The notes below the pieces were generated by a model. It was given only the letters and a program-made list of their open reading frames with translations. It did no database searches and was not told the origin of the DNA. 16,650 bases of DNA from UBA5499 sp002426275 (GTDB lineage: Bacteria > Bacillota > DTU084), in the NCBI GenBank assembly GCA_937888735.1, contig CALASN010000155.1:1-16650 (forward strand). Direction: 5' to 3'. A program made the position numbers and the translations under genes. Positions 1 through 8,142 of this stretch are shown in pieces (position 1 is the first letter of the stretch; every line of letters starts with the position of its first letter).

Positions 1-68
1 GGTCGTTCCTCATAGGTAGGAATGCCAGATGGCCTTGAAATTCCGGCTCCAGTCAGAGCAACTAACAA
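1..68 (-). CDS. Sir2-family NAD-dependent protein deacylase, N-terminus (cut by window edge)
   Basis: Only the first 22 codons are inside the window. Read leftward from a TTG at 68-66, the frame gives an N-terminus with L-T-G-A-G-I-S followed by S-G-I-P-T-Y. This is the NAD-binding GAGIS ... GIPT(F/Y) signature of sirtuins, which remove acyl groups from lysine using NAD. The start is supported by AGGAGG at 82-77, 8 nt upstream. The residues after GIPTY are EER rather than the common RG, so it is a divergent member or a Sir2-like effector domain; the rest of the protein is needed to tell. The gene is transcribed divergently from the DUF4091 gene. The family assignment rests on a short but very characteristic motif. 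Confidence 0.6.
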   Translation of the reverse strand, partial: MLVALTGAGISRPSGIPTYEER

Positions 69-131
69 TTTTATCTCCTCCTGGTTCACATTTATTTTGC
101 CCTAATATTAGATTTCGCACAAAACTGCCAG

Positions 132-156
132 ATTCCTGCCAAAAAAAGGCAGGAAT
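132..156. promoter_or_regulatory. Perfect 9-bp inverted repeat in a divergent intergenic region
   Basis: ATTCCTGCC at 132-140 and its exact complement GGCAGGAAT at 148-156 flank a run of seven A. It sits between the divergent Sir2-like gene and the DUF4091 gene, about 52 bp before the latter. There is no T-run after the stem, so a regulator-binding palindrome or an mRNA 5' hairpin is likelier than a terminator. No further function can be read from the sequence. Confidence 0.4.
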
Positions 157-207
157 ACGCCGCTTGCAGTCGAACTGTGAACTTGATACGACAGGGGAGG
201 GATGATT

Positions 208-1941
208 TTGCTCAAATTAGGCCTTGCGGGAGAACAGTTTAAGGTCGTTGAAGGCAGTCTTGTGAACTACGATTTTCCTCAAACAGAAGATCTGAGCATT
301 CAGGGAGTGAAAAATTCGCGAGTTTCTTTTCAGATCTTGTTGCAAAGCGATGAAGAGTTCTTGTTGACAGTCTCTGCCAATCCAGTTTTCGACAAAAGGG
401 GACCTGTGAACATTCTCCGCGCTGAAGTGACATTGCCGGGGCTCACGCCTGAACTGTGCCTTGTGGGGCTGATGGAGGATGACGACAGAAAGCTGAAAGC
501 TGACCCTCTCTTGCACCAGGAAACAATCGCCGTGCCCGCCTGGCGGAAACAGGCGGTCTGGGTGGAAGCGAAACTGCCGGAGAATGTGCCTTGCGGCGAA
601 TATCAAGGCAAAGTGCGGGTGCTGAGCCATGCCATGTTTGCAGATGAAGCTTTGGCCGGAGAGCTGACTTTCACTGTCAAAGTTCACAATGTGACGCTAC
701 CCAAGCCGACCGGACGCAGATTCTATTTGGATCTGTGGCAGCACTGCGCCAACATCGCCCGCAAACATGAAGTGACGCTGTGGAGCGCCGAGCATTTTCG
801 GATTTTGGAAGGCTATGTGGTCTCCCTGGCCGCTTTAGGCCAGAAAGCCGTCACCGTCATCGCCAGCGAAATACCCTGGAGCGGGCAGCGTACGTATCAG
901 GACAGGAATGCGGACGCTGATCTGTACGAATATTCCATGATCCGGCTCAGACGCGACAAAGAGGGAATCTTTCATTATGATTATTCTGCGCTGGATCGCT
1001 ACATTCAGCTTTGCTTCCAGCATGGCATAGATCGGGAAATCGAGATTTTTGGCCTTTGCAATATCTGGTTGGGACCTGAGGCAGGCTTTCATTGCCGTCC
1101 CGAACTCCTGGATGACATTCGGCTGCGCTATTTTGACGAGGCTACGGGCGGATATCGCTTTATCCGGGAAAGCTCTCAGATTGAAGCTTACATCCAAGCT
1201 TTAGAGTCCCATTTTCGCCGGCTGGGCCTGCTGGAGAAAGTGAGAATTGTGGCGGACGAGCCTGCGGATTCGGAGCTCTATCAAGAAAGACTTGCCTGGC
1301 TGAGAGAAACTGCCCCCGGCTTTCTGTACAAGGCGGCCATCAATCATATTGAGCTACTGAGAAAGCAACCGGAAAAACTTGTGGACTACGTGCCGCAGTT
1401 CCCGTTTCTCTGTCTTTACTCCCAAAGGCTGCCTGAGCTGCGGAGCAAAATAAGCGGCCGCTTTCTTTATTACGTCTGCTGCGGGCCGGATCATCCCAAC
1501 ACCTTTCTGCGCTCTCCCCTGGCGGAAGCCAGGCTGATTCCCATTCTGGCCGCCTATATGGAGCTGGACGGCTTCCTGCGCTGGAACTACACCGTCTGGC
1601 CGGATCACCCCCGGGAGAGAATCGTCTACCGGCCGGAGGCTTGGCCTGCTGGAGACACTAATTTCGTCTACCCCGCCCCCTCTGGCAAGCCCATCCTCAC
1701 TCTGCGCTATAAAGCGCTGGAGCGGGGCATTGAGGATTTTGAGCTCCTACAGAGTGTGAAAGAGCGCTGCGCCAATTGGCGGCAAATTCATCAGCGCTAT
1801 TACTCCCTGGTGCTCAAGGAGCAGGATCTCCGGCTGTACCATCCCGATTGCGGCAAGCGGGCCGACGAACTATACAGTCTCCAAGAAACAGACTACGAAC
1901 AGGCGAGGCTGCTATTGATTTCGGCCTTAGAAAAGGTGTAA
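208..1941 (+). CDS. DUF4091 / GH123-like glycoside hydrolase-type protein
   Basis: Protein of about 577 aa without a signal peptide or membrane segment, so probably cytoplasmic. The C-terminal part (residues about 450-520, counted from the ATG at 202) has LDGFLRWNYTVWP and RYKALERGIEDFELL, hallmarks of DUF4091, the C-terminal domain shared with GH123 N-acetylgalactosaminidases. Residues 350-354 read VADEP; a D-E pair at this place is the acid/base pair in GH123. The N-terminal about 165 residues are beta-rich, as in this family. Start choice: GGAGG at 196-200 lies 7 nt before TTG 208 but only 1 nt before ATG 202, so TTG 208 is preferred. It converges on the 769-aa gene and is near a PocR-AraC regulator, consistent with sugar-related work. 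The substrate cannot be inferred. A family-level call is safe; activity is inference. Confidence 0.7.
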   Translation: MLKLGLAGEQFKVVEGSLVNYDFPQTEDLSIQGVKNSRVSFQILLQSDEEFLLTVSANPVFDKRGPVNILRAEVTLPGLTPELCLVGLMEDDDRKLKADPLLHQETIAVPAWRKQAVWVEAKLPENVPCGEYQGKVRVLSHAMFADEALAGELTFTVKVHNVTLPKPTGRRFYLDLWQHCANIARKHEVTLWSAEHFRILEGYVVSLAALGQKAVTVIASEIPWSGQRTYQDRNADADLYEYSMIRLRRDKEGIFHYDYSALDRYIQLCFQHGIDREIEIFGLCNIWLGPEAGFHCRPELLDDIRLRYFDEATGGYRFIRESSQIEAYIQALESHFRRLGLLEKVRIVADEPADSELYQERLAWLRETAPGFLYKAAINHIELLRKQPEKLVDYVPQFPFLCLYSQRLPELRSKISGRFLYYVCCGPDHPNTFLRSPLAEARLIPILAAYMELDGFLRWNYTVWPDHPRERIVYRPEAWPAGDTNFVYPAPSGKPILTLRYKALERGIEDFELLQSVKERCANWRQIHQRYYSLVLKEQDLRLYHPDCGKRADELYSLQETDYEQARLLLISALEKV

Positions 1942-1971
1942 AGTTTTTTTCTCAACCGCGTTTCGGATAAA

Positions 1972-2001
1972 CGAGAGGCCGGGGGAAGCCCCGGCCTCTC
2001 G
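1972..2001. terminator. Hairpin between convergent genes
   Basis: CGAGAGGCCGGGG at 1972-1984 pairs perfectly with CCCCGGCCTCTCG at 1989-2001 across a GAAG loop (13 bp, GC-rich). It lies 30 bp after the plus-strand stop and 30 bp after the minus-strand stop, so it can serve both convergent genes. Neither side has the usual T-run directly after the stem, so its strength as an intrinsic terminator is uncertain. Confidence 0.55.
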
Positions 2002-2030
2002 GCATTGCCGTCGCCGGCACATCGTTGCGT

Positions 2031-4340
2031 TTATTTCTTATCGAGGCCGCTCCCATAAACAAACCAAGCGGTGGCGTTGCAGTCTCTGCTCACCGTCACT
2101 CTCGCCCAATGGGCATTGAAAGCTTCCGGAAAGTCATGCCGTACTTTCTCTCCCGGCGGCACCATAATTTTGTCATATAAATGCCAGGTGTTGTCCGCCG
2201 TGTAATCAACTTCAATGGCAAACTCAACGGCGCTCGCGCTGTCATGGGAAAGGCTGACAGATTTTCTGTCATAACCCGTCATCAAATAAGGATCGGACGG
2301 CTCATTGGCCTTCATCTCCGTCTCGCAGCACGGGCCGCCTTCCCCTCCGGGCTGCCCCAGCCGCCAGAGGTCGTCCACATTTCCGAACCAGAGACCCGCT
2401 TTCTCATCGTCGGAAGGTATAAAGTGACCGTCGTCAACCGCTCCCTCCAGATTCCCCGCCAGGACCAACATTCCTCTCCAGGACGCAAAATCAGAGATCA
2501 GACGGTTATGGGTACAAATTGGTTTGAGCTTTGCCAGTCCGCCGGCAGATTCTCTGGGCAGCTCATAAAAGCTGCCCTGGATGTTGGCCAGGAACCGCTC
2601 CGTAACAACCTCCCGGAGGCAGCGATGCCCTAGCCGCTCTGAGCCGCGGGAGCCTTTGGGCAAGCGGTAACGGTTGCCCTTTTCATCATACATAATGACA
2701 GACGCGGCATCGGTCTCATAATCCTGCGTTATTTTGCCTTTTTCCCGGATCTCCTTCTCCAAAGGAGGATTAACCGCGCGCCGGAGCGCCATCTCCGCGC
2801 CGATCTCATAATAGGCGCTGCCCGCGGCATTTCCCTGTGCATCGATGAACTCGGCCGCGAAGCCGAGGCTCAGAGCCTCATCGTCTTTTGGATAGAGAAT
2901 TCCCCTGGAATATGCCCGGTCTTCCTCCGCCCGGGGCAGGCTTTCGAAAAGGGACTTGTCATAGCCGGGTTCGGGATTGGAAAAATGGAAATATGCTGAT
3001 ACCCCCTTGGCGCGGCGGTCCGCTTTCAGCCGCAGCCAACAGGCATCCGGTTCCGGCAGGATCTCGTAACGATACCCATGGGCTGGCACAGTTAGGACTT
3101 TATACTCCTCCCAGACGTCTGTCCCGCGCCGGTCCAGCTCTATGGAAAAAGATACAGCCTCATCGCTGTCGTGACTGAGGTGAAGCACGCGGTCTTCAAA
3201 GCCGCAGCACAGAAACGGTTCTGACGGCTCGCCTGGGCTTACGTTTTCCTTGTGCCAGACGCCGCCCCAACCGGATGGTTTTCCCATTTGAGAGAGCGTT
3301 TCAAAATCGCCGAACCACAGGTTGGACTGAGAGCGGCCAAGGAGCGGATTCTGCATTACCGAGGCATCGTCCGCGGCCATTACCAGCTTGCCATTCCACT
3401 GGGCGAAATCAGCGACCATCTTAAGATGCCTGGCAATGGGAAGGAGTCCGGCGGAATTATTCCGGCAGAACGAAGCTGGAAACTCATAGAACATGCCGTG
3501 CATATCCATAAGCAGCTTCTCCCTGCCTATTTCGCGGATCCGCGGCCATTCCGTGTACCAGCCATGGTCCGCATCATATGTATAGCTGGCTTTGGGAAGC
3601 CTGTAGCGGTACCATTTTCCGTTTTCACAGATCCGCAAAAGCACAGATTTTTCATCCCAACCTAGCGCCCAGATAACGGCAGCATCGTCCGGCGAACCGT
3701 AGATCCCGCCGCGGCTTGTGATTTCAGTGTACTTATTCCTGTCGATAATGGTCCAGTTTTCAGCTTCCCCAGGATCTCCCCTCCCGTCCCATTCCGCCAA
3801 AATCCCTCCTCTGCCGTTATTGGCATAAATTAAGCGTCCCTGACCGCTATAGGCGCCTTTGCCATGGGTGCCGGGCAAAACGTCGGCCTGATCCGGGATC
3901 AGGACCCGGACCTGGAGGGTATGGACATCCACCTCATACAGTCCTTCTTCCATGGTCATGATATAGATCTTGTTTTCCGGATCTGCCAGATGTCTTGCTG
4001 AAGCCGTGCAGCGTCCCCGCAGCTCGTGCGGCGCAAGGGCACGGACTGCATCCTTTTCATCGATAAAATACAAACCGATATTAGCCTGCTTAGATTCGCG
4101 GTGGATCATCCTGTTGGCATGGGTCCCGCCTACGCTGGCGGGATGGATTTTAACCTCCAGATTTTCATCCAGGCAGTATAGCCTATCGTCGCTCCCTTCC
4201 GGGCTATGGGCGGGATAGGTGATATACCATAGCTTCCCGTTCCAGGCCAGCAAAGCCCCGATGCCGCATTCGCTGCCGCCTTCGTTTGTCACCGCCAGCT
4301 GCGGATAGATCCCGCTGTATTTTCTGTATTTGCTTTGCAC
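2031..4340 (-). CDS. Conserved protein of unknown function with internal duplication (769 aa)
   Basis: I do not recognise a named family. There is no signal peptide or membrane helix. Residues 1-230 are rich in short beta-strand-like stretches typical of a propeller (for example WNGKLWYIT and KIYIMTMEEGLYEVD). Two copies of a roughly 200-residue module follow, at about 234-453 and 546-762. Shared landmarks are F-YE(F/L)P, DFAxWxGxLVxA, LWFG, LSxMGKP/LWRLGQP, EPS(E/D)P(F/Y)L, LSHDSxxAV and a late tryptophan in the last strands. The start is GTG at 4340-4338, with a GGAAGGA-type site just upstream; a nearby ATG at 4347 is out of frame. The gene is the second in the same direction after the PocR-AraC regulator (92-bp gap) and converges on the DUF4091 gene, so a sugar- or glycan-related role is a guess from context only. 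Confidence 0.75.
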   Translation of the reverse strand: MQSKYRKYSGIYPQLAVTNEGGSECGIGALLAWNGKLWYITYPAHSPEGSDDRLYCLDENLEVKIHPASVGGTHANRMIHRESKQANIGLYFIDEKDAVRALAPHELRGRCTASARHLADPENKIYIMTMEEGLYEVDVHTLQVRVLIPDQADVLPGTHGKGAYSGQGRLIYANNGRGGILAEWDGRGDPGEAENWTIIDRNKYTEITSRGGIYGSPDDAAVIWALGWDEKSVLLRICENGKWYRYRLPKASYTYDADHGWYTEWPRIREIGREKLLMDMHGMFYEFPASFCRNNSAGLLPIARHLKMVADFAQWNGKLVMAADDASVMQNPLLGRSQSNLWFGDFETLSQMGKPSGWGGVWHKENVSPGEPSEPFLCCGFEDRVLHLSHDSDEAVSFSIELDRRGTDVWEEYKVLTVPAHGYRYEILPEPDACWLRLKADRRAKGVSAYFHFSNPEPGYDKSLFESLPRAEEDRAYSRGILYPKDDEALSLGFAAEFIDAQGNAAGSAYYEIGAEMALRRAVNPPLEKEIREKGKITQDYETDAASVIMYDEKGNRYRLPKGSRGSERLGHRCLREVVTERFLANIQGSFYELPRESAGGLAKLKPICTHNRLISDFASWRGMLVLAGNLEGAVDDGHFIPSDDEKAGLWFGNVDDLWRLGQPGGEGGPCCETEMKANEPSDPYLMTGYDRKSVSLSHDSASAVEFAIEVDYTADNTWHLYDKIMVPPGEKVRHDFPEAFNAHWARVTVSRDCNATAWFVYGSGLDKK

Positions 4341-4432
4341 AGTCCATCCTTCCTTTCGTCTGTCTCTAAAGCAATTGTAGCGGAACTACCGGCATGCGGC
4401 ATTGAAAATCTTTTGGTGATGATGAGTTTTTT

Positions 4433-5371
4433 TTAGTTTCTGCTTCGATAATCGGCGGGAGAAAGTCCCTGTATTTTCTTAAAGGTTCTGGAAAAATAGC
4501 TGGAATCGCCGAATCCCACTTCGCTGGCAATCTGGGTGACCGTCAAATCCGTAATGTCCAGCAGCTGCTTGGCCCGCTCTACTCTGCAGCGGTTAAGATA
4601 ATCCGTGATGCACAGCCCAGTCTCCCTCCGAAACAGATGGCTGAGATACGTTGCATTGCAATGACAGTGTTTTGAAATAAGGTTTAAGGAAATTCTGCGG
4701 GAATAGTTGGCATTCATAAAGCCCACTGCGGAGGAAACGATTTGCTTATTCTGGTAATAATCCGCAGTGGCGCGCACATCTGCGGAGAGTCCGGCCTGAA
4801 CGGTGCTTTCCAAGATCCGGTTCCGGTAAAGAAGCTCCAGATAATTGCATGCCGCCCAAACGTCCTCATTCAGGGCGCTTAATGAGAAATCGAGAGCTTT
4901 CGTTATTTTGACGTAATCATCCACACAGGAAGCGGAATTCAGGCCGTATTTTTCCGCCTGATGACGAACGAATTCAAGCGACTTTTCCGTACCAGCAAAC
5001 TGCCCGATGCAGAGCAATGCGATAAGGCGCTCATGGAATCGTACGGGATAATAGAGCTCATTGACGCCCATATAACATTTCCCGTAAAATGCCGGTTTCC
5101 CCCCGCTGAAAGCCTGGCACAGCCTGCTTTTTGATTTTACGCATAAGCCAAAGGTTTCTCTGTTTCTCTTGACTTTATTGCAGAAACAGTTGTTATGATA
5201 ATTATAATGAGCAAACAGATCCTCCAGCCGGCTGTCTATTTTACTGAAACCGGCAATATCTGTCAGATTGATTCTTACCTCGTATTTTTGGACAATGTTA
5301 CCAAGCAGATAACGCAGGCTGTCGATATCTCCGTATTTTTCCCTTCTCAGCATCTCGTTGATTTCTTTCAT
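4433..5371 (-). CDS. AraC-family transcriptional regulator with PocR sensory domain
   Basis: Protein of 312 aa. Residues about 35-145 fit a PocR ligand-binding domain: a cysteine cluster (C62, C64, C77, C85, C99) followed by GKCYMG, ELYYPV and LCIGQF. In known members this domain senses small hydrocarbon derivatives or sugars. Residues about 210-312 form the double helix-turn-helix of AraC/XylS activators, with ISLNLISKHCHCNATYLSHLF as the first unit and VTQIASEVGFGDSSYFSRTF as the second, ending in the usual GLSPADYR. ATG 5371 is preceded by GGGAGAGG. The 769-aa gene lies directly downstream on the same strand, and both it and the DUF4091 gene are plausible targets. The cytoplasmic DNA-binding role is firm; the ligand is unknown. 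Confidence 0.88.
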   Translation of the reverse strand: MKEINEMLRREKYGDIDSLRYLLGNIVQKYEVRINLTDIAGFSKIDSRLEDLFAHYNYHNNCFCNKVKRNRETFGLCVKSKSRLCQAFSGGKPAFYGKCYMGVNELYYPVRFHERLIALLCIGQFAGTEKSLEFVRHQAEKYGLNSASCVDDYVKITKALDFSLSALNEDVWAACNYLELLYRNRILESTVQAGLSADVRATADYYQNKQIVSSAVGFMNANYSRRISLNLISKHCHCNATYLSHLFRRETGLCITDYLNRCRVERAKQLLDITDLTVTQIASEVGFGDSSYFSRTFKKIQGLSPADYRSRN

Positions 5372-5812
5372 CAGCCTCTCCCTGTTTCTCGTTTTCTGAC
5401 AATCACAAATTATTTTTTACACAAGCCTGGAGAATATTTCTTTAAGATGAGTCTTTGTCCGTACGCCTTCTAAGAAATCCGCGGTGCATGATTGGATTTT
5501 GCTCTGAAGTCTTCTTGGTTATCTTAAATTATCATCTCTGACAAAACAATTTTACCATATTGCAGCGAGAAACGGCTACTCTCAAATTTCACTGTCTTGT
5601 TTGGGGAAGAGCTGCCTTATCCTGATATTCAGGAGGAAGAAGCGGCTTTGTCGCTTCCTCTCATATCAGGGCCTCCCTGGCAAAAGAGCCGTGCTTTCAG
5701 AACTTTCATTTACTTTTTCGCAATCCTGTTCAAACCGATCCCAAGCAAATCCCAACGCTGCTGGAGGCAGCTACGGCGCGTAACGTATTCTCTGATCTTG
5801 GTCCCCATACCT
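5372..5812. other. Gene-free stretch upstream of the AraC gene, with an imperfect hairpin
   Basis: No convincing gene is seen in these 440 bp. The part next to 5371 should hold the AraC promoter, but I cannot pick a clear -35/-10 pair. A long imperfect hairpin lies at 5621-5670: CCTGATAT at 5621-5628 pairs with ATATCAGG at 5663-5670, with an inner GAAGCG/CGCTTC stem (5639-5644 with 5652-5657). No T-run follows. A short plus-strand frame ending at a TGA at 5842-5844 could be the tail of a lost gene, but I do not recognise it. Confidence 0.4.
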
Positions 5813-6205
5813 TTATCCGAAAGCAAAAAAAGAATTATTACTGAACGTTAAAAAGCGAGCCCCTGCTAAAAAAGCGACAAGACTGGAATCTTCCTCCGCC
5901 TTCAAGCTATTTTGAGTCCGGTGGATTCGAACTTTTCTCATCCTCCATATTCCCGCCGTGGTCAAAAAAATTAATGCTATGATCATCATCGTGATCCCCG
6001 GCCAGTTTAACTCCCGGGAGCTAACCTGAAATACCATAGAATTATTTAGCTGCATTGGCCTTTGCGTCCATCTGACGCCCTGCCCCTTAACTACCGGCGC
6101 ATTTGTCCTCACAATCTCTCCGGGAAGAAAAATGCTAACCGTAAAAAAAGCAGGCTGTTGAGAACAGATGCTAAATCTTCCTGGGAGAAAAACTCTTCTG
6201 TGGAT
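5813..6205 (-). pseudogene. 5'-truncated LppM-like membrane-anchored protein remnant
   Basis: The open frame runs from just after a TGA at 6208-6206 to a TAA at 5815-5813, without a start codon that has a ribosome binding site (GTG at 6112 has none). The translation includes FFTVSIFLPGEIVRTNAPVV, then a V-R-W stretch, then a hydrophobic segment GITMMIIALIFLTTAGIW followed by basic residues. The order PGxI-x-TN ... W ... single C-terminal membrane helix is how LppM/DUF3153-type exported proteins end. A signal peptide and most of the extracytoplasmic domain are missing. The frame begins where the copA remnant stops, so one deletion probably removed the 3' half of copA and the 5' half of this gene. 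The family call is tentative. Confidence 0.35.
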
Positions 6206-6206
6206 T

Positions 6207-7143
6207 CATTTTATCCAAAACCATGGCGTCTATTTTGTGCGCCAACTCCAGATGTTCGCCGCCCTTGATCAAGATCCCGCTTTCGGCTCCCTTACCTGTG
6301 CCTACCATCACCGGAAAAGTCACCGAGGAGAAAATACCAGATCACAAAAGTGAGCAAGGCAATACCAATGACCGTGGGCACAAAGATTCCGGCAATTTGG
6401 TCCGCTAATTTCTGAATCGGCGCCTTTGAACCCTGGGCCTGTTCCACCAGCCGGATGGTCTGTGCCAGAGCGGTATCGCGCCCTTCTTTCGTGGCTCGAA
6501 ACCTGAAGACCCCCCGTTTTATTGATGGTTGCTCCAACCACCTCGGAGCCGGCTTTTTTCTCCACGGGGATGCTCTCGCCGGTGAGCACGGACTCATCCA
6601 CCGAGGAATAACCTTCGAGAATTACGCCGTCCACAGGGATCCTCTTCCCTGGCCGCACCGCAATCACGTCGCCCACAACCACCAGTTTCACGGGCAGTTC
6701 TTCTTTCCCCTTCCGAATTACCCTGGCGGTTTTGGGCTGAAGCCCCATTAGCTTGACAATGGCCTCGGATGTCCGGCCCCTGGCCACAGCCTCTAAATAT
6801 TTGCCCAGAGTGATCAATAGATGTGCCCGGCAATCGGGACATCCATGTTAGCGCCCCCGCCGCGCAGAGAGTGATAGGCGCCGCGGTAATAACGATAACC
6901 GATTAGAAACTGGACGGGAGTGACCAGGAGAAACTGCAACCAAGGGTTTGTGAAAATGCCTCCACTTTTTCCCGTCATCCAATCTGCTCGGAGGCGACGC
7001 GCTCCGGATCGTAGCGGACATTTAATTTCTCCGTGGCGAAATTCAGGCTCGCTGCCTCCACACCATCCATGCGCTCAATCGCTTTCTGTATATGGGCGGC
7101 GCAAGTCATACCTTTAATCCTGATGGTCACTGTCTCGGACATT
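6207..7143 (-). pseudogene. copA: Decayed copper-translocating P-type ATPase (copA-like)
   Basis: The pieces read in CopA order. ATG 7143 (GAGGGGGG upstream) opens a heavy-metal-associated domain with GMTCAAH, where the second metal cysteine of CAAC is histidine, ending at a TGA after SEQIG. Then come NPWLQFLLVTPVQF and RYYRGAYHSLRGGGANMDV, with a gap where membrane helices should be. LITLGKYLEAVARGRTSEAI and the actuator domain with VLTGES follow. A frameshift at a 6-G run (6510-6515) leads to ALAQTIRLVEQAQGSKAPIQ and a membrane helix. A second gap removes the CPC helix, then come MVGTGKGAESGILIKGGEHL and VLDK. The phosphorylated aspartate codon (6213-6215) survives, but TGT and everything after it are gone. 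A full CopA is about 740-800 aa. It cannot make a functional pump. It follows the intact copZ-like gene on the same strand. Confidence 0.9.
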
Positions 7144-7179
7144 GTATCCCCCCTCTCAAGTGTTCCCGAAAGTTCGTCT

Positions 7180-7212
7180 AAAAAAGCTCCATCCCTGGAG
7201 GGTGGAGCTTTT
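7180..7212 (-). terminator. Intrinsic terminator after the copZ-like gene
   Basis: On the minus strand AAAAGCTCCA, then CCCT, a 2-nt loop, AGGG, a bulged A and TGGAGCTTTT form a hairpin ending in a run of six T. It starts 18 bp after the copZ stop. It separates copZ from the copA remnant, which has its own ribosome binding site. Confidence 0.8.
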
Positions 7213-7230
7213 GACCGGTACGATCAGCTA

Positions 7231-7440
7231 TTACGCAAGCACATCATAGCCCATATCTTCAATCAGTTCCCGCAGATCAGCTTCCTCAACCTGAGCAGGA
7301 TCATATTTAACCTGGACTCTGCCCGAGGGAAAATTAACATTTGCCTCCTGAACGCCTGCTTTTTTCGTTAACGCGTCCTGAACCTTGCTGGCGCACGTGG
7401 GGCAGGACAAGCCTTCCAGTCTCAATGTAAGTTCTGTCAT
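7231..7440 (-). CDS. copZ: CopZ-like heavy-metal-associated chaperone
   Basis: A 69-aa single heavy-metal-associated domain (beta-alpha-beta-beta-alpha-beta). It has the metal site GLSCPTCA near the N-terminus (CxxC), VNFPSGRVQVKYDP in the middle and a C-terminal LIEDMGYDV. Such proteins carry Cu(I), or sometimes other soft metals, in the cytoplasm to P-type ATPases. The start is ATG 7440, with AGGAGG at 7454-7449, 8 nt away; an in-frame GTG at 7449 overlaps that site and is unlikely. It has its own promoter and terminator. Its natural partner, the adjacent copA-like gene, is destroyed, so it either serves another ATPase or is an orphan. The metal specificity is inferred from family only. Confidence 0.85.
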   Translation of the reverse strand: MTELTLRLEGLSCPTCASKVQDALTKKAGVQEANVNFPSGRVQVKYDPAQVEEADLRELIEDMGYDVLA

Positions 7441-7518
7441 TTTCCGCACCTCCTAAATTGTTTCCCCTAGTCTTCCCAGGTTCCGCGCTCTTTAATATTT
7501 ACTTACTAGCTTAGTTTT

Positions 7519-7546
7519 ATGATAGCAGATCTACCTTCCCTGTCAA
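7519..7546 (-). promoter_or_regulatory. Sigma-70-type promoter of the copZ-like gene
   Basis: On the minus strand TTGACA (7546-7541) and TATCAT (7524-7519) are separated by 16 bp, a perfect -35 and a 5/6 match at -10. The expected RNA start near 7511 gives a leader of about 70 nt with AGGAGG before ATG 7440. It sits directly after the stop of the glycosylase gene. No CopY- or CsoR-type operator was recognised. Confidence 0.65.
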
Positions 7547-7551
7547 GGTCC

Positions 7552-8142
7552 CTAAAGCTTGGAGACGAAAAGATTGTCGCGCAAATAAAAGCGCAGAGGT
7601 TTGCCAGCCCATTCCTCTGCATAATCAACGCCAATCCTCTTCGCAGCCGCGATCTGGGAAGGTTTGGCGCCTGCGCCCGGTCTGATAAAGATCGTCTCAC
7701 CCAACAGATCGGTGCCATTCAACTCTCTGGTGATTCCCATGGCCTGCGTCAGGCGGCCCGGTCCTGAGGCGAGCAATTTAGGATCCGTCTTTTTGCGTCT
7801 TTGCCGCATCAGATCCAAACCGGTAAGCGGCTCCAGCGCTCTGATGAGCACCGCCTGGGGATCGTCCAGAGCTCCCGCCACAATGTTGAAGCAATTGTAG
7901 AGGCCGTAAATTAAATAAACATAAGCATATCCTGGAGGACCAAACAGCGCCTCGTTGCGCGGCGTTCTCTTCCCTCGGAAAGAGTGAGCCTCCTTGTCTT
8001 TTCTGCCCAAGTATGCTTCGCATTCCACGATCAGAGCGCTAGTCTCGCCTTCCGGCAGCCGCGTCACCAAAATTTGACCCAACAGCGCCCTGGCTACAAT
8101 ACGCCCATTTCTCGCATAAAAATCTCGCTGTATTTTCTCCAA
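7552..8142 (-). CDS. mpg: DNA-3-methyladenine glycosylase (AAG/MPG family)
   Basis: About 196 aa. It removes alkylated purines such as 3-methyladenine, and hypoxanthine, from DNA as the first step of base excision repair. The human AAG active-site set is recognisable, numbering from GTG 8151: E45 and Y47 in ECEAYLG, H56 in EAHSFRG, then TPRN, Y79 in YVYLIYGLYN and R104 in LIRALEP, followed by LASGPGRLTQAMGI. The length fits the bacterial family. Start choice: GTG 8151 has no ribosome binding site, while TTG 8142 has AAAAGG 8 nt upstream and gives MEKIQRDFYARNG, matching the usual beginning. It overlaps the upstream gene by about 104 bp in another frame and is the last gene of the probable operon. 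Confidence 0.92.
   Translation of the reverse strand: MEKIQRDFYARNGRIVARALLGQILVTRLPEGETSALIVECEAYLGRKDKEAHSFRGKRTPRNEALFGPPGYAYVYLIYGLYNCFNIVAGALDDPQAVLIRALEPLTGLDLMRQRRKKTDPKLLASGPGRLTQAMGITRELNGTDLLGETIFIRPGAGAKPSQIAAAKRIGVDYAEEWAGKPLRFYLRDNLFVSKL

Noticed and set aside
2181..4218. Plus-strand frames of 82-150 codons opposite the 769-aa gene
   Set aside because: They have no ribosome binding sites or motifs and lie antisense to a well-formed duplicated protein.
5735..5844. Plus-strand frame ending in LLEAATARNVFSDLGPHTFI ... NYY before a TGA
   Set aside because: It reads somewhat like a protein tail, but no start or family is recognised; kept only as a note in the gene-free stretch.
5597..5851. 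84-codon plus-strand frame
   Set aside because: No ribosome binding site, no recognisable motif, and it runs over the imperfect hairpin at 5621-5670.
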